64,000 nt of DNA from Bicyclus anynana (taxonomy: Eukaryota > Arthropoda > Insecta > Lepidoptera > Nymphalidae), in assembly GCF_947172395.1 (NCBI RefSeq), contig NC_069100.1:4035001-4099000 (forward strand). Direction: 5' to 3'. Of this stretch, positions 51,935 through 61,959 are shown one piece after another. Numbering within the stretch: position 1 is the first letter of the stretch; every line of letters starts with the position of its first letter. Position numbers and translations under genes: made by a program. The notes beneath the pieces were generated by a model. It saw nothing but the letters and a program-made list of their open reading frames with translations. It did not search any database and was not told the origin of the DNA.

Positions 51935-52565
51935 CTGATATAGTGCTAGTCGATCGGTCAGTGCGTCGTGCAATAATTGTTGATATTACTGTTCCACATG
52001 ACGATAATCTGGTTAAAGCCGAAAAGGAAAAAGTATCAAAATACTTGGACTTTGCTCACGAGATTACCGCCATGTGGAATGTTGAGTCAACTATTATTGT
52101 TCAGATGGTTATTTCAGTCAATGGTCTTATAGCGAAAAGCTTCAACCAACATCTTAAGAAGCTTTCACTTACAATATTTACAAATGACATTAAGTACTCT
52201 TTTTTGGAGTATAAATTCTAATTGTGGAGTAGGTATCTACTACGAGTAGTAACACAAAATTAAAAAATATTGAAAAACCCCCGAATGTAATGAAATTATT
52301 AATTACACTATCGATCAAGTCATCAATATTCTCTTTCAGTGCGCTTTCATTTGAGAAGCGAGTATATTTGCAGACATTCGGTTGTTCTTCCCCACTTTCA
52401 CCCCCCAAACCGTTTAAACGGCTCAACTGATTTTCATTCAGAACTGTTGGATCAAGAGCCGGATACAGAAGGCAGTGATTCTTAAGACGGCGCGTATTGT
52501 GAGGAGGTTCCTCACTCTGGAGCCCTGACCGGTTGCTTGGGCACTCAAATGTCCCGCTTTGGGAA
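51935..52565 (+). pseudogene. Endonuclease-LINE fragment with a 270-bp insertion
   Basis: The first part encodes PDIVLVDRSVRRAIIVD (PD, 14 residues, D) and KYLDFAHEITAMWNVES. At 52171 the frame is broken by foreign sequence, and from 52442 it resumes with CWIKSRIQKAVILKTARIVR and RFLTLEP, then a stop at 52526-52528. The uninterrupted junction is visible at 37495-37510. The C-terminal segment corresponds to the minus-strand copy at 13126-13200. Non-functional: no reverse transcriptase, broken frame. Confidence 0.75.
52172..52441. mobile_element. 270-bp insertion, class unknown
   Basis: Defined by comparison with 37490-37515: sequence between CTTTCACTTA and AACTGTTGGATCA is extra. It has no obvious long inverted ends; the right edge ends AACGGCTCAACTGATTTTCA, resembling a Helitron-like start region on the opposite strand. 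Confidence 0.6.
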
Positions 52566-53074
52566 GGTTTATTTTTTTTTTATAAATTTTTAATAGTGTT
52601 TTGTATTATATTTTTATATTAGCATTGTTAAAAATTAAAAAAAAAGAACGAAAAATAAATAAATGAGACTTTAAAGACGTCTAATATCTTTGCGTCTAAA
52701 GTCTGCCAAGTATTCAGATAATTGACTGTAGCTTACAACTGGCCGGAGTGGAGCAAAAACCAGTAATTAATCCCCCAACACCGACTGCGGATCGTTGTTC
52801 GCGACACTGTGCGGAATAAAAAAAACCGAATCCCCGCCCGCTACTTCGTCGCGACTTCGGTCGCCCAAGTTTTTTACAGCCGCCGTAAAAACTTTGTAAG
52901 GAAGTGAATTTTAACATTCTTACATAAAAAACTTTGCTAATTAACAATTTAATTTTATGCTCCCTGATTTTTTCAAGCGGTTAAGGTTTTAAAGTGTTAA
53001 ATATGATCTGAAGTATTTTTACCTGGTATTTCACTCTTCGAGTGATAGACGATACAGTTTCACTGAAACTGTAT
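52566..53074. other. Unassigned
   Basis: 52750-52890 is GC-richer (CCCCGCCCGCTACTTCGTCG) and not repeated here. 77-codon minus frame without recognisable features. Confidence 0.3.
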
Positions 53075-53325
53075 TCATCATTATCATCATTATCAACCCA
53101 TATTCAGCTGAACTGAGCTCGAGTCTCCACTCAGAATGAGAGGAGTTAGGCCAATAGTCCACCACGCTGGCCCAATGCGGATTGGCAGACCTCACACATG
53201 CAGAGAATTAAGAAAATTCTCTGGTATGCAGGTTTCCTCACGATGTTTTTTCCTTCACCGTTTGAGACACGTGATATTTAATTTCTTAAAATGCACACAA
53301 CTGAAAAGTTGGAGGTGCATGACCC
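53075..53325 (-). mobile_element. SINE-A, headless, minus strand
   Basis: CATCATTATCATCATTATCA tail through AGTTGGAGGTGCATGACCC; no tRNA head. Confidence 0.75.
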
Positions 53326-53352
53326 TTAACTTATTTCTATTTTTAATAATGT

Positions 53353-53440
53353 AAAGAAAATATTGCGTACTTGGAAGTACGCAATATTTTCTTTTTTTTA
53401 TTTAGTTTTTTATTATACTTGACTGGAGTCAAGTATAATA
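53353..53440. repeat. Two consecutive perfect hairpins
   Basis: 53353-53394 has 19-bp arms (AAAGAAAATATTGCGTACT) with a 4-base loop. 53411-53440 has 14-bp arms (TATTATACTTGACT) with a 2-base loop. Only 16 bases separate them. Confidence 0.9.
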
Positions 53441-53499
53441 ATATTAATATTTACAAGTCTTGAATTGTGTCTTGTGTTCTTTTAAATATCCGAGACTTG

Positions 53500-54972
53500 G
53501 ACTGTGGGCCTTATTAGAAAGCTCAAAGTCACTCAGCGGTCGATGGAGCGAGTTATGCTTGGAGTTTCTCTGCATGATTGAATCAATAAAAATTTTAATA
53601 AAAAAAATTCAACCGACTTCCAACTCAAAAATTAACCTAAACTAAAAAGCAAAAAATAACATCTTACCTATGTGCTACCTTCTGATGAGTTTGAAGGCGG
53701 TGCCAAGCCAGTGATGTTTTAATTCAAGCCGTTTAAATTACAAAATTTCTGTGGTTCTTTCAGAAACGCCTTTCATTAAAACATAACACTGGATTGGCAC
53801 CGCTTTCAAACTGATCAGAAGGTTTTTGCTTTTTAGTTTAGGTTAATTTTTGAGTTGGAAGTCGGTTGAATTTTTTTTATTAAAATTTTTATTTTTTAAT
53901 TTTTAGTGTTAGCACACCTACTGAGTGTAAACGAAAATTAATAGGCAATTAGTTGAAACGTTATTTTCTTATGATAAGTACTACCTTAACTCATATACAA
54001 TATTTCACTCCCCCTTTATTCACACGTAATATGAATATTCCGAAAAACGAGAAAGGTGACTGTTCTCCGTCTTCATCACCAGACCCCCTATGCAGTCACA
54101 ATCCATATGGTTGGAAAGTTCTCATCAATATAAAATTTATCAAGTCCAAACACAAGGTAGCTACTGTGAACCGTCGAGGAGTTCCCTTAACTATCCTTCG
54201 TCTTCATCACCAGACCCCTAATACTGTCACAACCTATCCAGGTGGAAAGTTCTCATCAATACAAAATTATCAAGTCAAAACACAAGGTAGCTACTGTGAC
54301 CCGTCGAGGAGTTCCCTTAACTATCCTTCGTCTTCATTATCAGACCCTTAATACAGTCACAACCCATCTAGGTGGAAAGTTCTCATCAATACAAATAAAT
54401 CAAGCCTGGTAAAACAAAAGGTACCTGCTGTAAACCGTTGACGAGTTCCATCGTCTGTGTTTCGGCTCCATCATCAGACCTACTCCAGACCTTCATAAAA
54501 TTGTAGTGGTTTAAAATACCAGTAATTCCAGGATTCCATCATCAGATCCTGACATGAAAAAAATGGGACCACTCTGGAATCAAACCCTTCAAAACAAAAA
54601 AAGAATTTTCAAAATCGGTCCACAAATGACGGAATTATCGCTGGACATATATAAAAAAAAAAAAAAAAAAAAACATACATACAACCGAACGTAGAACCTC
54701 CTCCTTTTTGGAAGTCGGTTAAAAATGAGGTGATCCACAGAAGAACCAAAGCCACTGACATAGCTCAGCGAGTCGCGAAGCTGAAGTGGCAATGAGCAGG
54801 CCACATAGTTCGAAGAGCTGGTGGATGTTGGGTTCCCAAGGTTCGCACCGAAAATCGCAGTGTAGGTCAACCCCACACTAGGTGGACCGAGGATATCTTG
54901 GAATAGTTGTGCTTGGAAGTCCATGCAAGAGGCCTAATGTCAAGCAGTGGACGTCCATCGGCTGTTATTGAA
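53500..54972 (+). mobile_element. RTE-type LINE 3' fragment split by the FB element
   Basis: Left piece 53505-53585 (CTCAAAGTCACTCAGCGGTC ... GCATGATTGAATCA), right piece 54723-54972 (AAATGAGGTGATCCACAGAA ... GTCCATCGGCTGTTATTG). Joined, they reproduce the uninterrupted order at 290-380. Confidence 0.8.
53586..54722 (-). mobile_element. FB element, copy 2, inverted and complete
   Basis: Reverse-orientation match to 20716-21800 throughout: palindrome at 53586-53900, three 130-bp units (54060-54445), unique interior with GGTCCACAAATGACGGAATT, poly(A), and TTTTTGGAAGTCGGTTAA end. Boundaries are fixed by the interrupted RTE sequence. The palindrome's right arm has lost ~25 bp compared with copy 1. 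Frames at 53953-54351 restate the array. Confidence 0.85.
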
Positions 54973-55600
54973 TAAGACGTTGAATATTTACAAATCATCC
55001 TCGTTGTGAGTTATTCGTATAGTCATTACTTAACTTTCAACACAGTAATGCTGTGAAAGAAATAAGCATGGAAGTAGTACTTCCTTGGATAAGCTCTGTC
55101 ACAAAAATACCATAATAGTTTTAAAGGATAGGAAGTGAAATACTCCTGTTAGTTCAGGCGCGCTCCACTAGATGGCGCTGTAACAAATTACACCGCGCGC
55201 ACGTTTGTCTTTCTGGGAAGCCTAAGTACTCCGCGTCAGCGATTGATGAGTGGTATAAACTATACAGTCACTATAAGATTATTTTTGAAAACACATATTG
55301 CGAAGCAATATGTGTTAATAATATATTAATAAATAACTGTGATAGCCCAGAGGGTATGACCTCTGCCTCCGATTCCGGAGGGTGTGGGTTCGAATCCGGT
55401 CCGGGGCATGCACCTCCAACTTTTCAGTTGTGTGCATTTTAAGAAATTAAATATCACGTGTCTCAATCGGTGAAGGAAAACATCGTGAGGAAGCGTGTGA
55501 AGTCTGCCAATCCGCATTGGGCCAGCGTGGTGGACTATTGGCCTTACCCCTCTCATTCTGAGAGGAGACTCAAGCTCAGCAGTGAGCCGAATATGGGTAG
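54952..55600 (+). repeat. Inverted duplication, left arm
   Basis: Matches the reverse complement of 62703-63397 nearly throughout, from GTCCATCGGCTGTTATTG to the SINE-A tail. The non-SINE part (54985-55328) is not found elsewhere in the window. Confidence 0.85.
55165..55178 (+). promoter_or_regulatory. CTCF-like motif, forward
   Basis: CCACTAGATGGCGC fits the published CTCF core CCASYAGRKGGC at every position. Binding is not shown; a single match can occur by chance. Confidence 0.4.
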
Positions 55601-55605
55601 ATGAC
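55330..55605 (+). mobile_element. SINE-A inside the inverted duplication
   Basis: CTGTGATAGCCCAGAGGGTA head, B box GGTTCGAATCC, body with a ~40-bp internal deletion (after CATCGTGAGGAAG), tail ATATGGGTAGATGACG. Confidence 0.8.
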
Positions 55606-56134
55606 GACATATTAATAGTTATTTGATCAAAAAGAGAGCAAAGTTCGTTTTCACTGCGAGTGCCGAGTTTGTGTCCCGAGCAAGCAATGGATTCTATAAT
55701 TCTAAGTTATAATCCTCAGCTACAGATCAATCTATACTAATCTATACTAATATTATAAAGAGGTAAAGTTTGTAAGTTTGTAAGTTTGTCACATTTTTTA
55801 AATGGGGTAATCTTCGGAACTACTGGTCCGATTTCAAAAATTCTTTCACCAGTAGAATGCTACATTATCGGGGAGTGCTATAGGCTATATTTTATATAGG
55901 TATCATATATATTAGCCGAGTTATCACAGTTTTTGTCATACAGGTCGGACTGAAAATCCTCTTAAACAGACTTATTTGCATGCGCTGCCTTAACTATTGT
56001 GTAAAATTGAAATTAATGTATGGAGACTTTATGTATCTTTAATAGTTCTACAAAAAATTTGCCCTTAATAGTATGTTAATTAGTTAAATAGTTTCGGAGA
56101 TAATACAAAATTTCTAAAAGACGCAGAAATTCCG

Positions 56135-56332
56135 CTATATGACGCCCGGCGCTTTCATTTACGTAGTTCCCGTTCCCGTGTGAATATAGGGATCAAACAT
56201 AGCCTATGACACTCGCAAATAACGTAGCTTTCTATTGGTAAAACATTTTTCCAAATCGGTCCAGTAGATCCAGAGATTACCTCCTACAACCACACGAACT
56301 TTACCTCTTTATATTATTAGCATAGAAGTCTC
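56135..56332 (-). mobile_element. Nested Helitron-like element, minus strand
   Basis: TTCCCGTTCCCGTGTGAATA through TTTATATTATTAGCATAGAA; a reversed copy within 55734-56757. Confidence 0.65.
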
Positions 56333-56409
56333 TATTTCTCTTGGTCCACCACTGTGGATCAAGAGAAATGAGAGTGGACCACCACTCTCGAAGGACTGGA
56401 CCGATTTTG

Positions 56410-56702
56410 CTAAGGGTAGGAGTAAGTAAGGGTAGGGAAGCGTAGGGGTAGTGTAGGGGTAGGGTAGGTTTAGGGCCGGGTTTAGTGTAGTGGTAGGGTA
56501 GAGGTACGGGTAGGATAGGGAAGTGGTAGGGTAGGGGTAGGATAGGCGTGAGATAGGGGTACGGGTGAGATAGGGGTAGGAAAGGGATAGGGTACGGGGA
56601 GGGTAGGGGTAGGATGGGGTTAGGGGTAGGGTAGGGTAGGGGTAGGGTAGATGTAGGGGTTGGGTAGGGTTGGGGTAGTGGTAGGGTAGGCTAGGGATAG
56701 TA
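56410..56702. repeat. TAGGG/GGGGTA-type minisatellite
   Basis: About 290 bp of degenerate 6-12-bp units around GGGTAGGGTAGGGGTAG. It sits just upstream of the element's 3' end. Confidence 0.85.
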
Positions 56703-56840
56703 GTAAAGTTGACATCGAAATTTACGCGGACGAAGTCGCGGGCGTCCGCTAGTCAATAATATACAGATGGAGCGTACAGAACACGACGGTGTCGTAGCCG
56801 CTCCAAATACAAAATTCAAAAACTAATACATTCTCGAGTC

Positions 56841-56996
56841 AGTACGACACGAACCGTCGCATCCATGATAATTTTCAATATTATTCATGAAAAATGGCGT
56901 TGTATGTTTTTAAATATTTTAAAAACTGTTTACAAAAACTAAAGAAATAAGATGGAGTATTTTTTATTGATTATTATATTAATTTACGTAATTGTT
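56841..56996 (+). other. Candidate first exon with hydrophobic start (weak)
   Basis: An initiator-like TCAGT at 56839-56843 is followed by an ATG at 56952 that opens MEYFLLIIILIYVIV and ends at a consensus donor GTAAGT (56997-57002). This is the shape of a signal-anchor first exon. But several earlier ATGs lie in the implied 5' UTR, no TATA box is present and no phase-compatible second exon is convincing. Confidence 0.22.
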
Positions 56997-57002
56997 GTAA
57001 GT

Positions 57003-57769
57003 GTTAAATTTTGAAATTCAAATTATGAAAAAAGTTTGTACCTATATGCGTTTGTCAAGGAGACGCGTGACGTTTGTTTTTTTTAATAGTTTTCACCGGC
57101 TGCAGTGCGTTCCTCGTACAGACTTACTCTGGTTACTCTGTGTCCTCAGTCTTGTGAGGCATTCAAAGGTGCAAGAAGAAAAGAGAAATACTTTGCTCTC
57201 TTGTGACACATACAATTTTTCACCATACTAGAGAAAAAATACAAGATGCTAGAAAAACATATTTAATATAGGAACTACTATTTCAAACACGTACACTATT
57301 TATATACTTTATTAAAGAAAATTATGGTTATACAAATCAAAAAGGTTATAATTTCGCAGGTTAATCATTAGTAACATGGTTAGCCAAGTATGACTGGCTT
57401 GTTTTATTAGTTTCCTTGCATTTTCTTACTATTTATTGTTTATTTTTTTTTTATTAATTTTTGATTATATAGTTTTAGATACAGAAATACATATTTATTT
57501 TTTTCTTTTTCGCTTTTAATTACGATACTTTAGATTTATATTTAAGTTGTAAAATATAAGTGTTTTGTTTTGTAAAATTATTAGATGAAAGTGGTTTTGC
57601 AAGCAATGTTTGCTTTAATACGATTTTGCATACGCTAAGCACGTTAGTTCATAAGTTGATTTTTTTGTGTGTGTAAAAATATGTAAAAGCCGCTAGCAAA
57701 CTTAATAAATAAATAAATAAAAACTGGGGTTGTTATTAATATTACGTAAATACTCGAGTGCGCGAGTGC
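57003..57769. other. Unassigned
   Basis: 57090-57180 has an acceptor-like tract and an open stretch (frame to 57231) that may be repeat-derived. The rest is very AT-rich. Confidence 0.25.
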
Positions 57770-57870
57770 TTCCGTTCACAATTCAACGTTATGGCCGACT
57801 GTCTATGGCCAATGCGCGACGCGCGGGCGCCGCGGCTTATAGTGTTGCGAAACGTTTATAGTGATGTGCT
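57770..57870. other. GC-rich island
   Basis: CGCGACGCGCGGGCGCCGCG lies in otherwise AT-rich DNA. An ATG at 57791 opens 48 codons without known features. Possibly a promoter or 5' UTR. Confidence 0.3.
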
Positions 57871-58094
57871 ATATGTGTACATTCATTTTATATTAACAGC
57901 AATATTTCATCATAATAATAAGCCACATATTATCTAAATAGTTTTAATTGATTTACATGAAAATAATTACATTAACGAAATACTTACGAACAAAAATGAA
58001 AAAATAAAATCATAGAATAATATTGTTATAAATAATAAGCTTTCAAATATCTAATAGTAGGTAGATTTTCTTATTGTCACTCGATTCTTATTAT

Positions 58095-58225
58095 TGTATA
58101 CTAGCGGACGCCCTCGACTTCGTCCGCGTGATAACTCGATGTAACCTTTCGACTACCCTACCCCTACTGTACCCTACCCTTCCCCTATCCTACCCAAAAG
58201 ATGTTAAGATAGATTCCGCGTTTTA
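58095..58225 (-). mobile_element. Helitron-like 3' end with TAGGG minisatellite
   Basis: Reversed end CTAGCGGACGCCCTCGACTT followed by CCCTACCCCTACTGTACCCT: same 3' arrangement as 56410-56757, inverted. Confidence 0.6.
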
Positions 58226-58521
58226 TATTTCATATTCGTCAATCTATCTAAAGCTAGGAAGGTTCCAAATATAGCCCGGTCTAAGAAGCCCACAAACCGG
58301 GTCGGTTACATTAATCATCTTCCCAATAAATACAATAGAAATTCATTAGCACCGTCCCCCAATATACAATTAGATCCAACGGGCACATCTTAAGATCTTA
58401 AGGAAACAATTGTTTGATATTACAAGTTTATATTCGGCCCCTCATTTGCATCGAAGTGGAAACATACGGGAGAGTAGGGATACAACGGACGTGTCGTAAG
58501 TATTCATAAAATAAAATAAAC

Positions 58522-58742
58522 TAGCGAACGCCCGCGAGTTCGTCCGCGTGGAGTTCAGTTTTTCGCAAATCCCGCGGTAACCATGGATTTGCCAGGCCTA
58601 AATAGGCCTGTATTAATCCCACAATAAAACCCATTTCCATTCCAAATTTCAGCCAAATTGCTTGAGTAGCCGCAGTGTAAAGGAGGAACAAACACACACA
58701 CACACACACACACAAACTTTCGCCTTTATAATATTAGTGTAA
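58522..58742 (-). mobile_element. Helitron-like element with CA microsatellite
   Basis: Reversed family member: CTAGCGAACGCCCGCGAGTT through TTTATAATATTAGTGTAAT. A CA array (58693-58713) grew from its internal GTTTGTGTG tract. Confidence 0.8.
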
Positions 58743-58769
58743 TTAGTGTAAATTGTAATTAGTATAAAC

Positions 58770-58835
58770 TCCTTCAAGGCGAAACCTCATCATTGCTATC
58801 GATCAGGCATGATTATAATTAAGTGCAAGCCTGTG
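58770..58835 (+). repeat. LINE 3' tail fragment
   Basis: CTTCAAGGCGAAACCTCATC and GATCAGGCATGATTATAATT resemble 50690-50790. Confidence 0.45.
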
Positions 58836-58945
58836 ATTTACAAAAGTACCATGTTATGTTTTTCAGGATTGACAAACCCTCTTTAAATAAAGTAGAAATA
58901 AAGAAAAGGCAAATGTAAGTTAGTAGTAGTAAGTAAGTAATGTGT

Positions 58946-58996
58946 ACTTGAGATTTATTTTTTACAGGCTAGGCCTGTAAAAAATAAATCTCAAGT
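58946..58996. repeat. Perfect 24-bp hairpin
   Basis: Arms ACTTGAGATTTATTTTTTAC plus AGGC and its exact complement, with a 3-base loop (58970-58972). Confidence 0.92.
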
Positions 58997-59049
58997 AAAG
59001 CGAACTAATAACCGTAGCATTTCAAAATGTATTACCCGCAAGTATGTTT

Positions 59050-59067
59050 CCTAACCTAACCTAACCC
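59050..59067. repeat. Short interstitial CCTAA repeat
   Basis: CCTAACCTAACCTAACCC, three units of the insect telomere complement. Confidence 0.6.
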
Positions 59068-59277
59068 TTGTCGGTCGAAGGGCACGACAAATATCGATCT
59101 GTCAGGCTGTGTCACGGTCGCCAAGGCCCCATGGCTTTACATTCTAATCATACACATTTTTATTGTTCCCCGTGTTGACATTTGGGATTAAAATGTTTTG
59201 ATCAATTAAAATAGTATGATTTCCGTTTCCGGGTTAACTTTTATTTAAAAAATTAAATTTGGACTTTTCATTTTACT

Positions 59278-59475
59278 CTAGCTGATGCCATGCGGTTTTA
59301 CCCGCATGGTTCCCGTTCCCGTAGGAATACGGGTATAATACATAACCTATAGCCTTCCTCGATGAATGGGCTATCTAACACTGAAATAATTTTTCAAATC
59401 GGTCCAATAGTTCCTGAGATTAGCGCGTTCAAACAAACAAACTATTCAGCTTTATAATATTAGTATAGATTAGGT
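59278..59475 (-). mobile_element. Helitron-like element, minus strand
   Basis: CTGATGCCATGCGGTTTTAC through TTTATAATATTAGTATAGAT; well preserved. Confidence 0.8.
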
Positions 59476-59756
59476 TTGAAGGTCGACGTGTCAATTAGGA
59501 TGTTTAATGATTATTATTATCATCACCTTTGCCATATTATTAGTGAAATATTCGCAGGAAGTGGTATTCCTCTTGCATCAACTTTTAGGGCACTAACTAC
59601 ATAGCCATTTAAGTTAATTAAGTTGTTAGGTCAAAATATTTATTCACATCACAGAACCCAGCTCATTTCTCAGAGTCCTCCCTGTGGTTCTGGTAACCGC
59701 TGGGTAAATCCACGTAATGCTAAAATAGTCGACTCACATTCAATTTTAACAAAATA

Positions 59757-60060
59757 TTATTGTTACGGAGGACCCTAATTCTACTGATATAAGGTCCACA
59801 ATCGCTCGACAATATCAAGTTGTTAACAATTTAAGATAACAATCTTTTGTTATTGTTTCTTTGTCGAATTTCGTGGAACAAACAACACGCGTGTAGGCAT
59901 TTCCAGAATGATCTTGACTCATTCTCACGGGTATAAATACGCGACAGAGACGACGCTCGTGGCAGTAACTTCGGAACGAAGTGGAGTAACATCGAAGTGA
60001 TACCAGCGATACAAGTGAACAAAAGTGAAATACTCGAACCCTAGTTCATAATATTATGAA
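59757..60060 (+). promoter_or_regulatory. Core promoter, possibly in a solo LTR
   Basis: TATAAATA (59932-59939) lies 32 bp before the A of GCAGTAAC (59964), standard TATA-initiator spacing. The region begins with TGTTACGGAGG at 59761, a start seen in some insect Gypsy LTRs, and lacks ATGs until 60056. No paired LTR, primer-binding site or target duplication was found, so a host promoter is equally possible. Confidence 0.4.
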
Positions 60061-60420
60061 CAGTTGTTTATCTAGGTATCTAAAAATAAGGAACCAATAC
60101 GGCAGTTTTTCTACATGAGTAAGAAACATAAAAAGCGAATACACTTAAGAAAGTGAAAGTCACAAGAACACGGCTAGGGGTGGGTACACAAAATATGTTC
60201 GCACATTACACGAACGTAGCAACTTGTGAGTCACTTTGACAAATGTTAGTACATTCGTCGTCACATGTCAATGCCTTATGTAACAACCCTGGGTTTCTAC
60301 TCCCTGTAAGGTCTGCGTGTTTAAACCATTTAAACACTGAAACTTTTTTTCATCACCTGGAAATTTTTGGTTCATTTATCGCATGTATATTGCATATATT
60401 CATTATGATAGAAATAATAT
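60061..60420. other. Unassigned
   Basis: No supported exon after the promoter-like site; the ATG at 60056 opens only six codons before a weak donor. Confidence 0.25.
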
Positions 60421-60617
60421 TATCTATACTACTGTTATAAAGAGGAAAGATTTCTTTGTATGTTTGTTTGTATTGAATAGGCTCTGAAACTAGTGAAAAA
60501 TTATTTCACTGTTGGGAACCTACACTATTCCCGAGTGATACAGACTATATTTTATCCCCATTATTCCTACGGAAACGGGAACCAAGTGGTTGAAACCGCG
60601 CGGCGTCTGCTAGTTTT
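60421..60617 (+). mobile_element. Helitron-like element
   Basis: TATCTATACTACTGTTATAA start; CGCGCGGCGTCTGCTAGTTT end. Confidence 0.75.
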
Positions 60618-60709
60618 ATATATACATTAGCTATAATGATAGAAAGAATTTCTCACATAAAAATCGTTATCTTAGCTATTTATTCTAGCTTTGTATATTA
60701 GCTATTCAT

Positions 60710-60985
60710 GGCCAATACCACTTCAATTAGTCATCGATGACAATAGCTCAACGATTAACAGGTCGGGACTTGAACCCACGATCACTCTGTATTGATTCCG
60801 GCCTCTAATCGTCATCATTGTTATCAACTTATCAGACGATAGATATCCACAGTAAAACACAGGCCTCTTGTAAGCAGTTCCAAACAACTTAAACCTCAAT
60901 AGCTCAGTGGTAAAGATTTCCCCAATCCCCGACACTGGACTACTGCCGTACCTACTATTATCGGACTAACTGGAGGGGAACGGGA
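60710..60985. repeat. tRNA-like SINE-C pieces and RTE tail fragment
   Basis: 60890-60985 (plus) has ACCTCAATAGCTCAGTGGTA and the SINE-C body. 60765-60815 (minus) holds a tRNA-like B box. 60820-60888 (minus) is a worn RTE 3' end. Confidence 0.45.
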
Positions 60986-61079
60986 ATATTGGTAATAATT
61001 AAAAAATATGGCAAATGTTCTTTAAAATAAAACAATAATACGCTCTCGCATTGCCAGCAACCAGGGGCACCCTGTTCGT

Positions 61080-61225
61080 CCGTCTAACCCACTCGATGAC
61101 ATCAGCCCACCTAGTAGGGGATTGACCGTCACTGAGCTTTCTGGTCACCATGCCAGCACCTTGGAATCCAAAGTTTTAATCTTCGAAGTATTTATACACC
61201 CCATTATCACTTCAGCTTTGCAACT
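61080..61225 (-). mobile_element. RTE-type LINE 3' fragment, decayed
   Basis: GATGACATCAGCCCACCTAG, GGTCACCATGCCAGCACCTT: the GRPP-RWADDI region reversed. Confidence 0.5.
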
Positions 61226-61695
61226 CTTCATGCGAGTCCCATGTTTACTAACTGACACTTTAACTGTGGAACTATTTGTGAGGCTGTTGCTTTTATTGAG
61301 GTATATATAACTACGCAAAATTACATAATAGAGGTTCAATATAACGACCTTAACCAGAACACCATGACGGGCCAAAACCCAAGGGTGCTCTCAATATTGT
61401 CAGTGTTTCAAAACCTTGCGAGATTCCGTGACATTACATCGAATTTCCCGTCCCTGAAGATATTCGGATATGATCCATTTATATCCTAATGTTGTTTAGA
61501 TCTTTACAAAGAAAATCTTACTGAAGTGACATCGTTAGAGAATTAAGTTTTACTTTTGCATTTTTTTGATTTAGAATAAAAAACTGTTTTTATACTATTA
61601 TTCGTAGATAAATCTTTACTGCTACCAATTTACTTCGGCTTTCTCCGTTTGCGTAAACATTTCTCGAAAAAAAAAATAGTACTAATTTATGCAGC
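61226..61695. other. Unassigned
   Basis: No exon or repeat end recognised. Confidence 0.25.
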
Positions 61696-61699
61696 TAGA

Positions 61700-61897
61700 A
61701 AGATATAAAATCTGATTTTTCGTTTGTTTGTTTATTTGTTACGGCATACTCAAAAATTTAAAAAAATATTTCCCAAGAAATAAACCTTCATCGAGTATCA
61801 TTAGATATATGTATTTCTAATCTTATTTCTACTTATTCCTCGTATTCCCACGGGAACGAGAACCACCCGGGTAATACTGCGAGCCGTCTGCTAGTAT
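61700..61897 (+). mobile_element. Helitron-like element, 5' decayed
   Basis: TATTCCCACGGGAACGAGAA then CGAGCCGTCTGCTAGT end. Confidence 0.6.
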
Positions 61898-61959
61898 AAA
61901 AATAAATGCATCATAATAAAAAATATGTATTGTAATTGTAAATGTATAAATGGATATAA

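Larger units (their letters stand above)
55734..56757 (+). mobile_element. Composite Helitron-like element, ~1 kb
   Basis: Starts CTATACTAATATTATAAAGA and ends GCGGACGAAGTCGCGGGCGT then CCGCTAGT. Inside are the segment shared with 28500-28815, a reversed Helitron-like copy (56135-56330), and the TAGGG minisatellite (56415-56700). The unusual length comes from nested material and minisatellite growth. Confidence 0.7.

Noticed and set aside
56410..56702. G-rich array as a telomere remnant
   Set aside because: Units vary between TAGGG and GGGGTAG types and do not match the insect TTAGG repeat; the array lies within a Helitron-like element.
58867..58914. Exon-like stretch with TTTTTCAG acceptor and GTAAGT donor
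   Set aside because: Its ACAAACCCTCTTTAAATAAA core is the same as the closing motif of a LINE 3' end at 62200-62225.
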